Positions 1 through 14,539 are shown, numbered from the stretch's first letter. The stretch: DNA of 64,000 nucleotides from Prostheceraeus crozeri (GCA_907163375.1 CAJQUW010016864.1:124001-188000), one strand, 5' to 3'. Notes: generated by a model from the letters alone, not told the origin. Numbers and translations: made by a program.

Positions 1-723
1 TTTTATAGCAATGAAGAATTGCAATTTTCCGAAATCATAGAGGCGTCGCATAGTCAGCTGCACCTGTCACACCACTAGCTGCACAAGATGGTGGGTATTT
101 CCTCCAAATCATTGCGTAGTTTGATCTTCAATTGAAAAAAATCTTGAAGCAATTTTTACTGATATTTTCATAACAGTTGCTGCTTGGTGGTACAAAATCT
201 TTGGTCGGAAAAGGTTCAACATAGTTAAATAAAGTACACAAAAATGTCCAAAATCAATTTTGTATCTTAACATAACCTCAGATTTCAACCTTACGTTTTA
301 TACCTTGTTTGCATTTGAAGTGCCCTGAAAAAATAATAGTGATGATATCATGTCAACAACAATATGAATTCGCAGGTTATAACGATGTCAAAAACCTCAG
401 CGTCTGCCTCTGAAACACAGAAAACTATAGATTTCTCTGTTATCGTCAACAAAATCGGAAGTCTTAAACCACACCGAAAAACTGCAGATCATCCCTTGAA
501 AATGGATGTAGCAAACATTCTATCGCTTCTTCTCACTATGGCGTTGCAAGGATAATATCAAATTTAGCTATACATTTTCATCAAATTTCTTAATTTGTGT
601 AATTTAAATGTAAGTATCAAAAATATGTAATTTTAGGTAAGAAAACAACAATGTTGAATTGAATTCAGTATTAACTAATAAGTTTTGTAGTGGCTGAAAA
701 ATATGTAACAAGTCGTATCTCTT
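1..723. other. Gene-free stretch
   Basis: AT-rich. The 63-codon frame at 364 has no supporting motif or splice site. Nothing else seen. Confidence 0.6.
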
Positions 724-943
724 GGCATTGAATCATGGCATTCCCAATATTTTGTTTGCAAATGAAATATTGGGAAGTTCGGACCAATATTCCAATATTG
801 TAGAGCTCAGACCATGTCAGATAAAAGAAGGGAGGTGGAACTTATTAACTTCCTATAGTTCGCAAGTTCTACATCATTTCTTTATCCTATAACACGCGGC
901 TTTAGGTGCATGCGAAATATTGGGAATGTCATGATTCAATGCC
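724..943. mobile_element. Short inverted-repeat element (MITE)
   Basis: The left end GGCATTGAATCATGGCATTC and the right end (reverse complement GGCATTGAATCATGACATTC) form terminal inverted repeats of about 27 bp with one mismatch. Both continue into CCAATATTT. The 220-bp interior has no coding frame. Target duplications are unclear. Confidence 0.7.
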
Positions 944-3110
944 GCCAACATCGGCCTTTTACTAGCTTTTTTAATATCATGCCGATCAAGCGGAGTGAAG
1001 AACATTGCTTCTATTAAAATTACCTTTTCACGACAAATTTCGACTTTAATTCAGAAAAGAAGCATTTTATTGAATTTTTCATTCTCCTGCTGCGTTATAT
1101 ACAAGTCTACGAGCTTCTCCTTATCGGCGGCTACAAATCATGCATACATTTATCATTTCTGTAACATTCGAAGGAGTTGCGTCTATAAATGCTTATCAGT
1201 TGATGAAATCTACAAGTTAGATAATTTCATCTTATAGTTTACGCAACCTATTCCAAGAATTTCATCTATTAATAATGTTCTCCATTGAGACAAATCTGCA
1301 TAGCATCCTGTTCAAGAGCATTTTCCTTACAGTTGTGAGTTAATTCTAGCTTATCAATTACATGTCATATTTTAGAAGAATCGACACAGCAATGCGAAAT
1401 GGAACCAAGCTTATTTTAGCACTAATACATTGTATTCGCTCCCATCATCAATCTGATTGTAATTGATAAAATATGTTTATGTGTAATATCAAGTATAGGA
1501 ATGAGTTTCAAAAGAAATACTTTTCTGTGGCGATAATTTCTGCTTTGAGGTACGTTTGGTTAATGTTGACACCGTTCGCAGAGTTATGTATCTATGGATT
1601 GTCAGCAAACACTGAGCACTTTGCTTGTGAATGTTGTTCAATAGAAAGCTGACTAATTCAACAGTATTGGAAAGACAGAAATAGTCTACTGATTTAGATT
1701 CTCCTAAAACCTTATTCCTCCAAAAAGGCAAAACGCATTATGGCTAAATTTTTAAGCGTTTGTCTGAATGATAAGTGTCACATTTTTGTTCGGATGTTAA
1801 ATGTTTTCATAGGTATTTGATATAGGGAGAATGTTAATTTTTCCTTTTATTCTTAAACATGCAGGATCGAAGAGAGATATCAAAAATTCTTGTAACAACA
1901 TATCAAATGATAAAAAACATTTGTGTCGGGCAGTTTTCACCATTCGAATCTGTCACAGTCTGTCTACAAATTTGCAATGAATTCATCAAGTGCTGGATTA
2001 GAGTCACTTGAGAGTGAGGATAGCACACAGAGAGAAAGCAGCAGAATGCAAAAGCATTCGAATGACTGAACATTGAAGCTATATTGGATGTTTCCTCATG
2101 TATACATTACATATAATTAAACCTGAAATATGCATGTCAATTTGATTATATGAGTCGTTTAGTGACGAAATATGTCGAAGTCAGAAATCCAAACGATGTA
2201 AGATTTTGCATTAATTGTTCAATAATTGAACTCACTTCTGGTCAGAAATTGGTGAGAGGTTGAGACTTTAGCTTAAAGCACAAAATAGCCGATATTTCAT
2301 TAGTTCTACTTTCAATGGATCACAGACACTTCATGGAACTTTCATTTTGATTATAATTGAAGGAATTCATTCATCAGTAAAATGATGCAAACTGTGTCTG
2401 GCGATTATACACGTATTGAAGGTCTGTAGATATTATCTAACAGGTGCTGTCTAATCATGCTAAAGAATTTGAACATGGCTTGAGTGCAGGTTTGACTCCC
2501 AAAACGTTGAGTAATCTAGCATTTTTGCAGTACAACCTTTTCGTCACTTTATACTGTAATAAGTAATGTCTACTAAATTTGTCGCAGTCTATGATATACC
2601 GAGTTTTTCATATCCAACAATAGCTTTGTGAGCACTTATCTTAAACTTTGTACTCGCTAGTATTCGTTCCACATTTTCAATGTATTGTAGACTATATTTT
2701 CAATCGTGCTGACACAGTATATTCATTATTATATTTGATTTCATTATTTGCGGTCAATTTTGATTGAATTTGAAATGATCTAATGCTAAAAGTCGATCAG
2801 ACATAAAATGTATGGATAAGGTAATAATTTGATAAATTCTCGTGAACAGTGAGTATGCGTGTAGTGGAAATCCACCGACTGTGTGAGCGACATTGATATC
2901 TAACGGCAATGACACCATTAACGCATCCGCTGCTGAGTTAATTACTAATCCAACTTTGACAAATTGCAATTATTTTGCAAAATCGACAGAAAGATGATTG
3001 ACTTTGACATCTTCTAGTGGTCACTAATCCTCTTTTACGTTGACATTGCAATTACTTTTCAATGCATCAGCCAAACCTCCTCACTTCTGATCTCACCCAA
3101 ATAAACAAAC
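944..3110. other. Gene-free stretch
   Basis: AT-rich, with only short random frames. Nothing recognised. Confidence 0.6.
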
Positions 3111-3113
3111 AAA

Positions 3114-3284
3114 GAATTCCAGACCGCGCCTTTCTTTGTTGTATCGAAGTTCATGCTGAGGATTAAGGAACACATCTCAGGCCTAGACGATAGGTCAATC
3201 CTCGACTCGCTGTTTGACCTTTCCAATCCGCCAAATCCGCGTGCCTCAGTAATTAGATTACTGTCAGTTGTACAGGATGTTGAA
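3114..3284 (+). pseudogene. Unidentified coding-like fragment
   Basis: Between two stops, the + frame encodes TNKEFQTAPFFVVSKFMLRI, then a segment with HISGLDDRSILDSLFDLSNP, and ends VIRLLSVVQDVE. Protein-like codon composition and local GC stand out from the flanks. A second open frame, shifted by one base, continues to about 3397 with VDSGSGVDSERDVARDFLYL. This looks like one decayed coding stretch, perhaps from a mobile element, but I cannot name it. The reverse strand is also open over 3059-3379 but reads less like protein. Confidence 0.3.
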
Positions 3285-3399
3285 TAAGTCGATGAATTAC
3301 CAAAACTTTTGTGCAGTTGACTCAGGAAGTGGTGTCGATTCCGAAAGAGATGTGGCGAGAGATTTTCTGTATCTCTCAACGAAAGTATATAAATAAGCT

Positions 3400-5427
3400 A
3401 TTTACTTACTTTTTATAAGAAACTTTTGTAGACAAATGCTGTCCTAAAATTATCACAAACCATCAACATCATATTTATACTAAATTATATATTATATATG
3501 AAATTATGATGAGATTAAACTCTCAGTCATTGCGCCGGTTCCTTGTATTGATAGCAAGGCCTCGATAAGCCATTGTGCCTCTGAACGGGAATTGTAATAT
3601 CAGATTCGTTATATGTTATGCATTTAATGAAAAATTATGACACAAAAATTAAATAGACGAATGAATTGCGTCTGCAAAGGTAATAGGGGTCTATATTTTC
3701 CAAAATATATTACATTACATTTTTTTCTTATCAAACTAATACATGCACTGAATATTCAATCAAAATATCGTTGGTGTCTATTAAAATTTGTCAATTTCTA
3801 AATATTTTCCAAATGCGCACACAAAGAAATGAATCTGTTCAGACTGTCTTCTCAGGCAAAGTTGTGGTTGTAAAAATTTTCAAAAAATCGCAAAATTCGG
3901 TGTGATCCAACGCTGACGACTCATTGCCTTATCTTCTTCCCAACATTTTTCAACATTGCTATCGAACACGGCGTCGTCTTTCTTATGTTATTTCTGCAGT
4001 TGATCGCCACACAAGAAGTCGACAGTGACCGTGCAACTGCAAGCGATCGTAGATTTAGGAACCCTGCGAGCTTTGGTGTTGTTATTCTTTCGTTTTTCTC
4101 GAGTTTGTGTTTGGCCAGAAATCAGTGAGAAGGAAATTGTTCTTCCACTTGTAAGGAGGATAGACATCGGCAGCTGTGGCCTCGAGTGCCACTTGAAGAG
4201 CCCCTCATTTGACTCCTCTGTTACACAATTCTTTGATTCTCTGTCAAATTCTTCTCAGACCATTTCTGATGGTTATGGAAAAAATATTCTGTAAACAATG
4301 AAGATAAGGCTGGAAAAGTGCAAGAACAGTCTCTCGCTTATCTTCTTGAACAGATATTTCAAATTAATGTCAAAAAATGTGGAATGTTTGCATTTGAACT
4401 TTTTCATCGAATTCCTTTCGAATTTATAAACTATATGCAAGGATTTTTCAAAAATTTGGAGATGTTAAAAATAGTTGAATTTTGAGAAAGTCTTTGACGC
4501 TTTCATTTTTAAAGATGTAATTATTTTGAGGAGTTTTCACTACTTTTCCTAATCCTGCTTCCTAACTGATAATCGGTTGAAAAAGGAAAAATTAGTGTAA
4601 AAAGCGAATATTTATCATTAAGCAGCAGATCACCATCACTGGGAAACAGATAGGTTTGAACTTTTTATTAAATCTCTTTAATTTGCTTTATTCTTTGATA
4701 GTTTTATCGCTTCTAAATGAACAATTGAAAATAATGATTCCATGGACGAATTCCTTAACATATGCCTCATTGATTAGATTTTAAATGAGATTCAATTGTA
4801 ATGTAATCATATCTTTTGGTGATAATATTATGCATGTATACTATATAGACAATATATTCGGTAAACAAAGAACTTCTGAAATTTGGTCAAATAATAGCTA
4901 ATCCTACGTTTTCAAATTGTAGGCTTTGATGCATCAAACTGGATGCTTTGTAGGCAATATGAGGCTTTGGTGCATCTTTACAAAGTTGTAGAAACATGCT
5001 CGTCGAAGACAACACTAATTGTACGTTATGTATTGAAAGTTTTAGGTCTATAGTATTTGCATGATTCATTAATAATGACTACCTTTGAAGTAATTGAATT
5101 TTGTGATGCAATTGTGGCAATTCTTATAATCTATTGTAAGTCTTCCATGTCACTACATACAGGCTTCATGTAAGAAAGCTATTTGACAGATAAACATTCA
5201 AACATGAAATCTAAAAATATATCATAATTTTTGTTCACTATGCTATGATCACCAGGAACATTTTCAATATGCATCCTGAAGCTGATAATGCATTATCGAG
5301 AAAAAACCTTCGAAATTGGGTTCTAAATTATATAATTCGAAAGTTTCGTACATTCGCGGAGAACAAGATTTCTTTCGATAGCAATAACTGTTTCAAGTAA
5401 ATTAAAATACATAATAAGCTTACGCTG
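3400..5427. other. Gene-free stretch
   Basis: No supported gene. The 89-codon frame at 4025 lies in a slightly GC-richer patch but shows no family resemblance. Confidence 0.55.
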
Positions 5428-5985
5428 ACAATGACAAACAACGATTCAAGCAAAGCAATGACAATCATCAGAAACAATTATTCGAATACTGTTGAGAAAA
5501 GAGATTTACCATTGAGACCTAGGTAGGGTTTGATTTAATCTCGGAGTTTTATCATTTATTTACAACGCTTCTACTACACGAGTTTCAAATTTACTACGTC
5601 CTGTGTATTTAACAGAAAAACAATTATTATTGTCATTACTACAGTTAGACATATGTTAAGATGGCTACTTACGGCTGAGCTACCTCTTATACGTTCTTTT
5701 ATTATTTGATGTAAAGAACATATAATAGTTAATTCAGCCGTAAGTATACCGTCTGAACATATGTCCTGATAAAGTAATGACAATAATAATTGTTTTTCTG
5801 TTAAATACACAGGACGTAGTGAATTTGAAACTCGTATAGTAGAAGCGTTGTTAATAAATGATAAAACTCCTAGATTAAATCAAACCCTAGGTCTTAATGG
5901 TAAATCTCTTTTCTTAAAGGTATTCGAATAATTGCTTTTGATAACTGTTATTGTTCTCCTTGAATTGTTGTTTGTCTATTATGTC
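5428..5985. mobile_element. Palindromic Penelope-like (GIY-YIG) remnant
   Basis: Two arms of about 270 bp mirror each other around a loop of roughly a dozen bases near 5700-5712. Arm identity is high but not perfect. The right arm (+) is open from about 5775 to 5930 and encodes KYTGRSEFETRIVEALLIND, then LNQTLGLNGKSLFLKVFE and a stop. The left arm carries the same segment on the minus strand. The E-x-x-LL-I…LNxxL pattern matches the C-terminal end of the GIY-YIG endonuclease of Penelope-like retroelements. The reverse transcriptase is absent. Inverted terminal copies of the 3' region are a known arrangement in this group. Confidence 0.6.
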
Positions 5986-8900
5986 TATTTAGTGGTTACA
6001 GCTGCGCAAAAGTTAATATACAGCAACAAACATCAACATTTCAAGAAGTCTGTGGAACAAAGCCGAAATTATGAAGTGTGTGCACTGTGCATGCATGCTC
6101 TGCAGTTTAGTGGAAAACTAAATTCATATAGTGTGACTTGCGTATGCAGTAATTCCCGTTCGGTCAGTTTGAAATTGTTTTCAGTCTGAAAAGAGTCCTT
6201 ATCAATGCATGCAGGTCATAGATGCTAAATTTCGTAGTCACAAATACATTTTCGAACAGTGGATTCAGATCGCTACAAATCGTCATTCCAATTGCAACTA
6301 TCAGAAACTGCTCAATTATACTTGTATCATCTCCTTATCACCGAAAAGCAGTTATTCTATAATAAACATCAAATTTTCACCATTGATTTGTAATGAAAGG
6401 TAGGATTGCGAATCTAATTCATCAATTATATCTTAGATAAACAATCATATCTCTACCTGCATTTGCAAGCAGTCGAATAGTCGATATACAGCATAAAATC
6501 CAAAGTGTGTCCGAGTATGAGAGATAAGATCTACTCTTCCGATAGTATAATACACTATACAAGCATGTTATCATCGATTTGCCGAGTTGCTCTTTAACAA
6601 CAATCATATCGCTTTCTTTTCTCTTTTACTGATAGTCAATACTTTGAGGCTTGATCAGTGAAAATAAGTGAGTTTTTCTTTCTTTTGACTTTATTTCGAC
6701 GAACGAGCGGTTCAGTAAATAGAAAATTCAAATATTTGGTGAACAAGAGTTAATTTATTTTACTATGGACAGATTTTGCAGTAGACACGAAATCTTTTCA
6801 GTTGATTTTCAAATTTTATTGAGCAAGTTACTTACCAATCGAATATACTCGCATGTACAACAGTCGCAAGCCATAATCTGCAACCCGACTTCGGGGTGGC
6901 ACTTAGAGAGCGCTGTTGTTTATGGCTTATGCCATATCTTGTGTGCCTCTGACAGACTATATGCAATCCCAAAGGTGACAAAAGAGATTTCTACTGAAAG
7001 GCTTGATAGTGTTCATGACATGCGGCGTTTTAGCATAAATCATGCATGTATTTAGAAATTACTAGCATTTCTCGTATAGGGCTTGACTTACTAGATTTTA
7101 AATCAATTATTCATTTCATTTCGGTTTCATACATGGATTCAACTGACGTATTGTGAGCGCTTTTAAATATTATTGTCATCACTTGACAAAAGCAAGTTTT
7201 CGAAAAAAAATTGTCAAAATTGCTGATTTCGCCTGTTTTTCTCTGTCTCTTTTCCCAATAAATTCAAATAAAGAGTGAATCCGAATGATTTTAAATTGTG
7301 TTCTTTTTATTCATGGCGATCACTTCCTCGGGTGGTACTTTTCGGAGAATGCTTTTTATTGCGGCAAACATTTCGTTGGTTGATCTGCATATGCACCTTG
7401 ATTACTGCAGATTGCAAAGTGATCATCACTCAGAGTGATGCAGAGTCTTTATACACAGTAATTCAAAATCAGGCAGTGATAATCGTGGGCAGATCAGTCA
7501 CCAAAAGTGTGCCACTATAAAGAGTGCAGTTGAAGTATTTTCCGAAAGACATCAACTTGAATATAATGGTCCCAACTACGAACACATTTGTTATTCACCT
7601 AGCGGATTTATTTTGTAAGACGCCTTCCAATTCGCTTGTCAAATTAGATAAGCTGGCCATCTAGACGACGAGTAAATATCACAAATATACTAGGAATATA
7701 CTTCAATTCAACTCAAGCGTGCAATTATTTGTTGTATGGGTTTTTACTTGTAATATTGATCTCACAGTCATATATATTCTATTGATTTTGAGACTATTTT
7801 ATGGCTTTTTCGTTTGTCTCAATGTAATGAGTTATTCAAACATATTTTGTGGTTCATCTTCGTATCAGATTCTTGAGAGGAAGATTGTCATAGAGTACTT
7901 TGAATTCATGCAATATACATGTACATCACAAGAATTGAGATTTTCTTAGGTGTGATTTCAGGACTAATATTTGCAAAAGGACTAGTCATCTCTACTGCGT
8001 AGTTTGTCAAGACATATCAGCACACGAATGTAACAAAATAACAACCTTATTACTTCTGCTTCGGAATGTAGGAAACTCGTTACTAAGCTACTACGTTTGA
8101 AAATTTTCAGAGGAGTTTTAATAATGAGTTTTAGTAATGAATATGCTTTTTCATTCCCTGTTTTATTCGTCCACTCCGAATTCGGAAATTTAAAAACCTC
8201 ATTAAATAAAAGCTTATTCGCCAAAAGTGTGATTAATAATACATTTAAACCGTCCCAAGACATTGGTAGTCATGCTACGTCACATCTCAATTTGAAGTTT
8301 GACTACTTTGAAATCATGCATTTATGATTTTAACAAAATTGGGTGTTATGCAATGTCCGTTCGACCAGTTTAACTCATCATTATCTGTTATTATCAATTC
8401 TGGCTTAGCCTATACATACATGTAATTAAAAACTCGCCATTATTATCAGAAATAGCTCTGGAAAATTATGAAAATAAGATTTGATGAAAAAATCACTACG
8501 AGAGATAAATTTTTCAACGATAATTTAGAGAAAAAAAACTCTTGAAACGATGGCAGACTCCCTACATCGGCTGCTGTTTCTCTGTTGTCATGTATTTATC
8601 TTGATGTTTATATCAAACGTTGATATGCCCTACACTATCGCAAGATTCTCTCATCCGATGGCAACTGTTGGTAAAGTTGAAACAATTTGTCTCGATGAAT
8701 CCCAGAGTCACTCGCATTCCATGGTCTAATGAGATTTTAAACGGACTTAGAACAACGCTGCTGTATTTCTACACCGCATGATTTGGTAAACAACACTGGG
8801 AGCTTTGCTTTGACTTGGTGTGACAACATGGTTGTCAAAAGTTTCACTTTCCTAACACTATTCAAATGTCTTAGAAGAAATTTAGTGATGTTACCAGATA

Positions 8901-11485
8901 GCGGATGTTCTTCTCGAGTTTCTTACGGAAAATGTGTTGTTGGATGAATTTTCAGGATTATTGTCCTTCATGATACTAGCATTATAATCGGAAGAAACAG
9001 AAAAGGAAAAAGGAAGAAAAACTGTGCAAACATTCCATGAATCATGGAAAGATATATATATATGGGAAGTGACAATATATATAGTCAAGGAACAATAATC
9101 CGGTGATGTTTAGCTCATTTTCATTGCAAGTACAAATAAGAAAGTGTCTAAAAATCGTCTAGATTTCGCAATTTGAAAAAGTCACATAAGTTGGTCACCG
9201 ATCAATTTTTTATTGTCAAGGTTTTTGTTGACGCAAGCAAAAATGCATTTCTGTATCACACTTTATATACCGACCGCTTCAAAAATAATTGCACAGAAAA
9301 GTTAACCCATTTTCAAATGCAATTTTCGTATTAAAGTCCTGGTTCAATTTTGATAAATGATATGCCACATGAAACCTTTTGCTCCATAGACTTTTTTGGC
9401 ATATATTTCACTTTTACAATTGGTCAGCTGTGGTCAGTGGGCCTCATGAAATGGGCATTTCAGAAACCTTACTTGTAATGCGTTGTCTTGCATGTAGATA
9501 TTGATTGCGTTATTTAAAGGAAACTGATAAATGTTACTGAATAACGATAATAATCCAATGTGCATTTGGATCAGCTTAAGAATTTCTGTTTTTTGAAAGA
9601 GATAGCTTGTGCATTTTGAGTATTCATAAGTCTTACTTATGTCCACTTGTAGAGCTTGCTTCTTCTCCATATTCCATCACTGTTTTAATCATATTTCAGG
9701 TAACTTAAATCGCTGTATGAATTTTCACATTGATTTTAACACTACATCTGATTTTATGCTTTATGAGACTTCATAATATTCCTTTTTCATTTTCGGAGCA
9801 TCTGAAAAGAATCTCTAATCCATTCTGTCTGAGCTACGATTCATCATCATTGTAGAAGTATTGATTTGAGATGTCAGCTAGCATTTTCAACTATTCTTAT
9901 TTCCAATGAAAATCCTTCAAGAATTCATGTTCTCTAATCAAGAAGTCCATGCTTATCATTAGTACAGTGACTTAATTTCTGTGCTACGTGTTTCACTATC
10001 ATTTTCCATCGGCTCCAGCAATAAACATTTGGATGCTTCGTTTATTTGAAATGGCATTTTATTTATTGCAATCTCTTTATCATTCACATGCTCGTAGGAA
10101 CCGAAACCTCGATTGTCTTAATGCTTCATCATACCCTTTCCATCACTAAGTTAGACAGCTGCGATAATCTACTTATGATCCGACATAAAAATGGAAAGCA
10201 ATGGAGGTAAATAATTATTGTTTGTCTCTTCAACGACGATTGATGCGATTTTACGTGATTGTTTATGTTTTTAGACAATCAATTTTCCTGTGCTAAAATG
10301 CTTGCTAAGCGTAATGACTTTTCTTCATTCACTTCTCGTTTGTAAGTTCATCACTCACTCATCCATCAAGTAGAACGAGAGAAAGCACTTCATTTGCACC
10401 ATTACGCACGAAACAAAGGAAACACGTTTTCTCTAACCTCACAAATCTGGAAGGAGAGAATTCGTATATTCGCTCTTAATTGTCGTTTTATGAGCCATTT
10501 AAGGGCAACCGGGCAGAGTGCAGTTGGTCATTAAAATACTTTACAACTTTCTTAAGTAACAGACATTTTAAACAGTCACTCAATGAATAAGAGGAATCTG
10601 AGTGTTTCACTGTCTCCTGTGCTTCTTAGCTAGTAAACAAAGTCTGATTAAAAGACAGGAAGATGTTAGATAAGTCTGGTTTTTAGCATTAAATATTCTG
10701 GAAATTAAACATTTTGAAGTCTCTTGAATTATTTCAGGCTGATGCTGCAGTTGACAACTACTCTCGAGAATATACAACTTCATAATCAGTCGATATGAAG
10801 GTATTGGTCGGTTGAGCCGGACTTTATCTGTTGATCTCTTTAACATGAAAGGGCAAATTCTACTTTCTCTTTAGTTCATCCTGTTCTTTAAACTTATCAT
10901 AAAGATCTGATAAGAGATCTCATATAGCTCTTCTATACTTTGCCTCTTCAGTCTCCTCCCTCAGTCGATGAATATCAGCGAGGAAGCTCTAATGGAGAAA
11001 TTTCTCGCTCATAGAAATACATCCCTCCACCAACTTTTAACCGACTTTTAACAACGAAGATTCACAAAACAAATAATGTATTTCTATGCATGTGTTGAAA
11101 AGTTGATATTACCGTAGCCCTCAGACCGCATGATCACATTGGTCAGCACTTTACAGTCCCTGGTCAACTTTTCTATCTTTGCGGTCAACACTTCGCAGTT
11201 CGTGAAATTTTGTGCTGCAAAGTGTATTTTCGTCATGATGTCATTCTGTCAGATAGCTGACAATATTCGATAAAATTGGCTCCTCGATCTTCGCATCTTT
11301 TACTACTAGTTTCGTATCTTTTACAAACTGTTATTTCCTTTATTATCATTTCTGCGGTTCTTTTCATTTTTAAGTCGCTATTTGGCTCATTAATAGAATG
11401 TGACAAATACTGGACACTAGTTTAAATTCAAAAAGTCTTCTATTGCAATGTTTAGTAGCCTATGTCTATTCCTAGTCCATGGATA
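5986..11485. other. Gene-free stretch
   Basis: Long AT-rich region with no recognisable coding sequence or element. A 13-bp perfect hairpin CATAGAAATACAT…ATGTATTTCTATG sits at 11015-11088. Confidence 0.55.
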
Positions 11486-11737
11486 GAAATAGTACGTCGG
11501 TCGGGTGTTAAAACCTGCTATCCCAAACATTTTTAATTTTGCTAGGCCACTGTGATCTTCAAATTTAGACACTTATCACAGCAAAATAATCATGAATACT
11601 AACCGCACAGTATCTAAAAATTATCATAAACACAGTCCCATGGTTCTTGCTTAAATTTTTTTTCAATATTTTGCTTCTGCTGCAGAGTTTACTTCCAGTG
11701 GTTTAGCAGGTTTTAACACCCGGTCGACGAGCATTTC
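11486..11737. mobile_element. Short inverted-repeat element (MITE)
   Basis: Terminal inverted repeats share GTTAAAACCTGCTA and extend outward through GGTCGGGTG (left) or GACCGGGTG (right) to GAAAT. Total length is about 250 bp, AT-rich and non-coding inside. Confidence 0.65.
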
Positions 11738-11861
11738 TAAGCATGGCCATAGACTTCTTAATGTCATGGCATGGCCGACAAATGGGACGCTAAGATATCT
11801 AACATATTCCAGATGGAGATGCATGCATAGAAGTGAATTACTTTCACTCGATCAAAAAGTG

Positions 11862-11938
11862 CTTTTCAGTACTCAGCGGTATCGTTGTCTCGATCGCTGC
11901 GCTCTCTCGACAACGATATCGCTCCTCGTACTGAAAAG
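11862..11938. repeat. Imperfect hairpin or mini inverted repeat
   Basis: CTTTTCAGTAC…GTACTGAAAAG at the ends enclose TCGTTGTCTCGATCG / CTCGACAACGATATCG. The whole 77-bp segment can fold into one stem. It is probably a very short non-autonomous element. Confidence 0.55.
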
Positions 11939-14539
11939 TTGACTGTACTTGCTTCATCCTTTTCTGTTCATAACATTTTCGATATTTACAGCAATATTCA
12001 TAATGAACTCATCATCGATTGAACTTGAAAAACAGGTATTCATCACATGCAATTTTTAGCTGATGTAAATATGCTTGATTAATTTCACACTTTCAAATTA
12101 CAAAAGGCTATGTTCTTACATCATCAGATAATCTAAATAATTGTTGTGCAATTCAACTTATGTAGAACTTAGCAACCTAGTGTGCTGATTTAAATGCCTG
12201 TTGAGGACGAGTACTAAGTGCAAATGAAATTAGGACATTAAATAGAACATTATATAGAACATTATATAGAACATTAAATAGAACATATTATTACATCAAG
12301 GTTTCTAATAATGTCAAGATAGTATGCCACTGAGACGCGAATTGTTTATCTGCAGAGAGAGAGAGACGAAATGCCCTTCCACAACTTGTGTCAGATTGAA
12401 GCAATTCCATTCAAATGTGTGCATTAATTCATTGATAGAATTTTGCTCCATGTTTTGCATCAACTAAAACTCTGTTTTTATACATTTTTTATGTTAGTGA
12501 TGCATGGACCGCCCAAATGAGTGCCAATCCTTCAAATGAATGAGATGTACATGTAGGTCTAGGATGTCTGAATATGTGAAATAAAACCATTTTATTTCTA
12601 CATTAAATTGTGTTTTAATGCTGAATGCTCGCAGACGAGGTATCAATGAGATTTTCATAGCCTTGTGGTAGCACAAGTTCAGCTGTCTGACTGCACTAAT
12701 TACTTGAATAGCCACTCTAGGATATGCGAAGCATCCGAACATGAAAGTAAACAGAATGATAGAATATTAAATCGTGTGAGATAAGAAAATTCAATTCCCC
12801 ATCTTCAGATCCTGTTAGTTGAAGCTGGAAACCCAATTTGATCAAGATAAATCTTCTGACGGTCACTAGCAATTTGTGACGCAAGCCGGAGAGAGATATT
12901 TGAATGAACAAGTTATTTACGACCACATGCAACCAAAATGGGACCAATCCATTTAGAAAGTCATCCATCATCTTGACAGACTCTCTGATTCTCGTCGAAT
13001 GATTTCGATCTCGATGGCTTTCCACAGAGTTATTTTGTCAGCAGAACTTGGATATGATAAAGGCACTGTAAATATTTTTGATGCAATTTTTCGAAGCTAC
13101 GATGTGGGTTTACTACTGAATAGACTTTTAAGCATTTCTTGCAAAACCTATTTGTTACTTCTTTTCTTGTCAATAAGAAGAATCATGGGTACCTACGAAT
13201 CAGATTTGAGCAAATCAGTTATGGTGCGGTTGTAGGCCTGTGAAGCGTCTGTGATCTAAGATGTTTTACAAAATTACATAAAATATGTAGGCCCTAGAAA
13301 GCATTTATGAGTCACTTCTGTTGATTCAATTCGCATCATTTCCGTTACGTGATGTTTTATAGCTACGTATATATTTAGCATCTGATACCGGACGGTGATG
13401 AATGATAATTGATTGCTTGCATAAATGACGATATGTTGTGCAGCAATATAAGAAAGTAGACAAGTAAAAATATTGCAAATAATTCTCAACCAATTTCTTC
13501 ACAAATTTGAATCCAAATTCAACTTTTCGCCTCTACACTAATGATAACTGATCATGGTCAAAAAATTGCTTTCTAGAATTCCATGTCATGGCAAAAGAAA
13601 TTACCTGGTCCATTTCTAGCATCCTATTAAGAAAGTGTCTGATGGGAATAAGTACGACAAAATGTTGAACATTGGACAATTTTAGAAACTTCACTTTTTT
13701 CTTGATTGTTTAATTTATTTGATGATAATTATACATGTAATTATGCCTGTGGGGTAAAACATCTAAATATCTAAGCGATTGTCTAATCTTACAATGGAAC
13801 TTTTGTTGAATGGCCGCACGGCATTGAATGCTGCACAATGAAGACGCGAGATATATGCAACCCGACAGGAATTTCAGTCATTTATTAAAAACACTAGTAG
13901 CACTATAAATGCACTGTAGGCCTGTCAGGTCATGAATTAATTTTTTTGAATTACGTTTCCTTCTTTTGATGAAGTCAATAGACTTTATTACAATAAACGA
14001 ATGGCATGCGGTTTCGTGTGAAAAACATGAGATCTCGCATACATACTGTGATACTCAAGAACGCGTTTGGTGAAGAATGCTATAGGCAGTCACATAAATT
14101 TGCCCACGCAGTCTATTTTCTGAACAAAATGGCCTGCTTTAAACAGATATTGTGCTTAATATATCTTTCAAACAGCAGTACCGAGTAGATTGATTTAGTT
14201 GAAGATTCAAATTAAATAAATATGAAACCGGTTTTGATGCGCATATTTCATTTCTCACCACATTTATGGATTGCAATACCTATTTCGTGTTCAATAAATT
14301 TGAAGGCAACCTTTTTATGCATTCAATCAAACTCTAGTTTTGCATCACTCTATAATACATGTAGAAGTGAATATCAGATAACCATGCAGTTGAGTGTTAT
14401 TAGTTTTTGAATCCCCGTCCCTGCTTATGCAATATTCAGTTCGCTTATAGAATTTCAGTTCGTGATTTTCACGCAAGCATCTTATGAACTACGCTAGCAT
14501 GCTAACATGCGATGCTTTCTCATTTAAATAAAATATTAC
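11939..14539. other. Region upstream of the GATA coding start
   Basis: Apart from the 12-bp tandem repeat, nothing is recognised. Untranslated first exons and the promoter of the GATA gene are likely here or further left, but I cannot locate them. Confidence 0.5.
12237..12284. repeat. 12-bp tandem repeat, four units
   Basis: Four head-to-tail copies of ATTAWATAGAAC. The inner two have T and the outer two have A at the variable position. Confidence 0.85.

Noticed and set aside
3059-3379. 106-codon open frame (-)
   Set aside because: Antisense to a more protein-like + strand frame, with codon composition typical of a shadow ORF.
4025-4294. 89-codon open frame (+)
   Set aside because: Mixed hydrophobic and low-complexity product without motifs, splice sites or a poly(A) signal.
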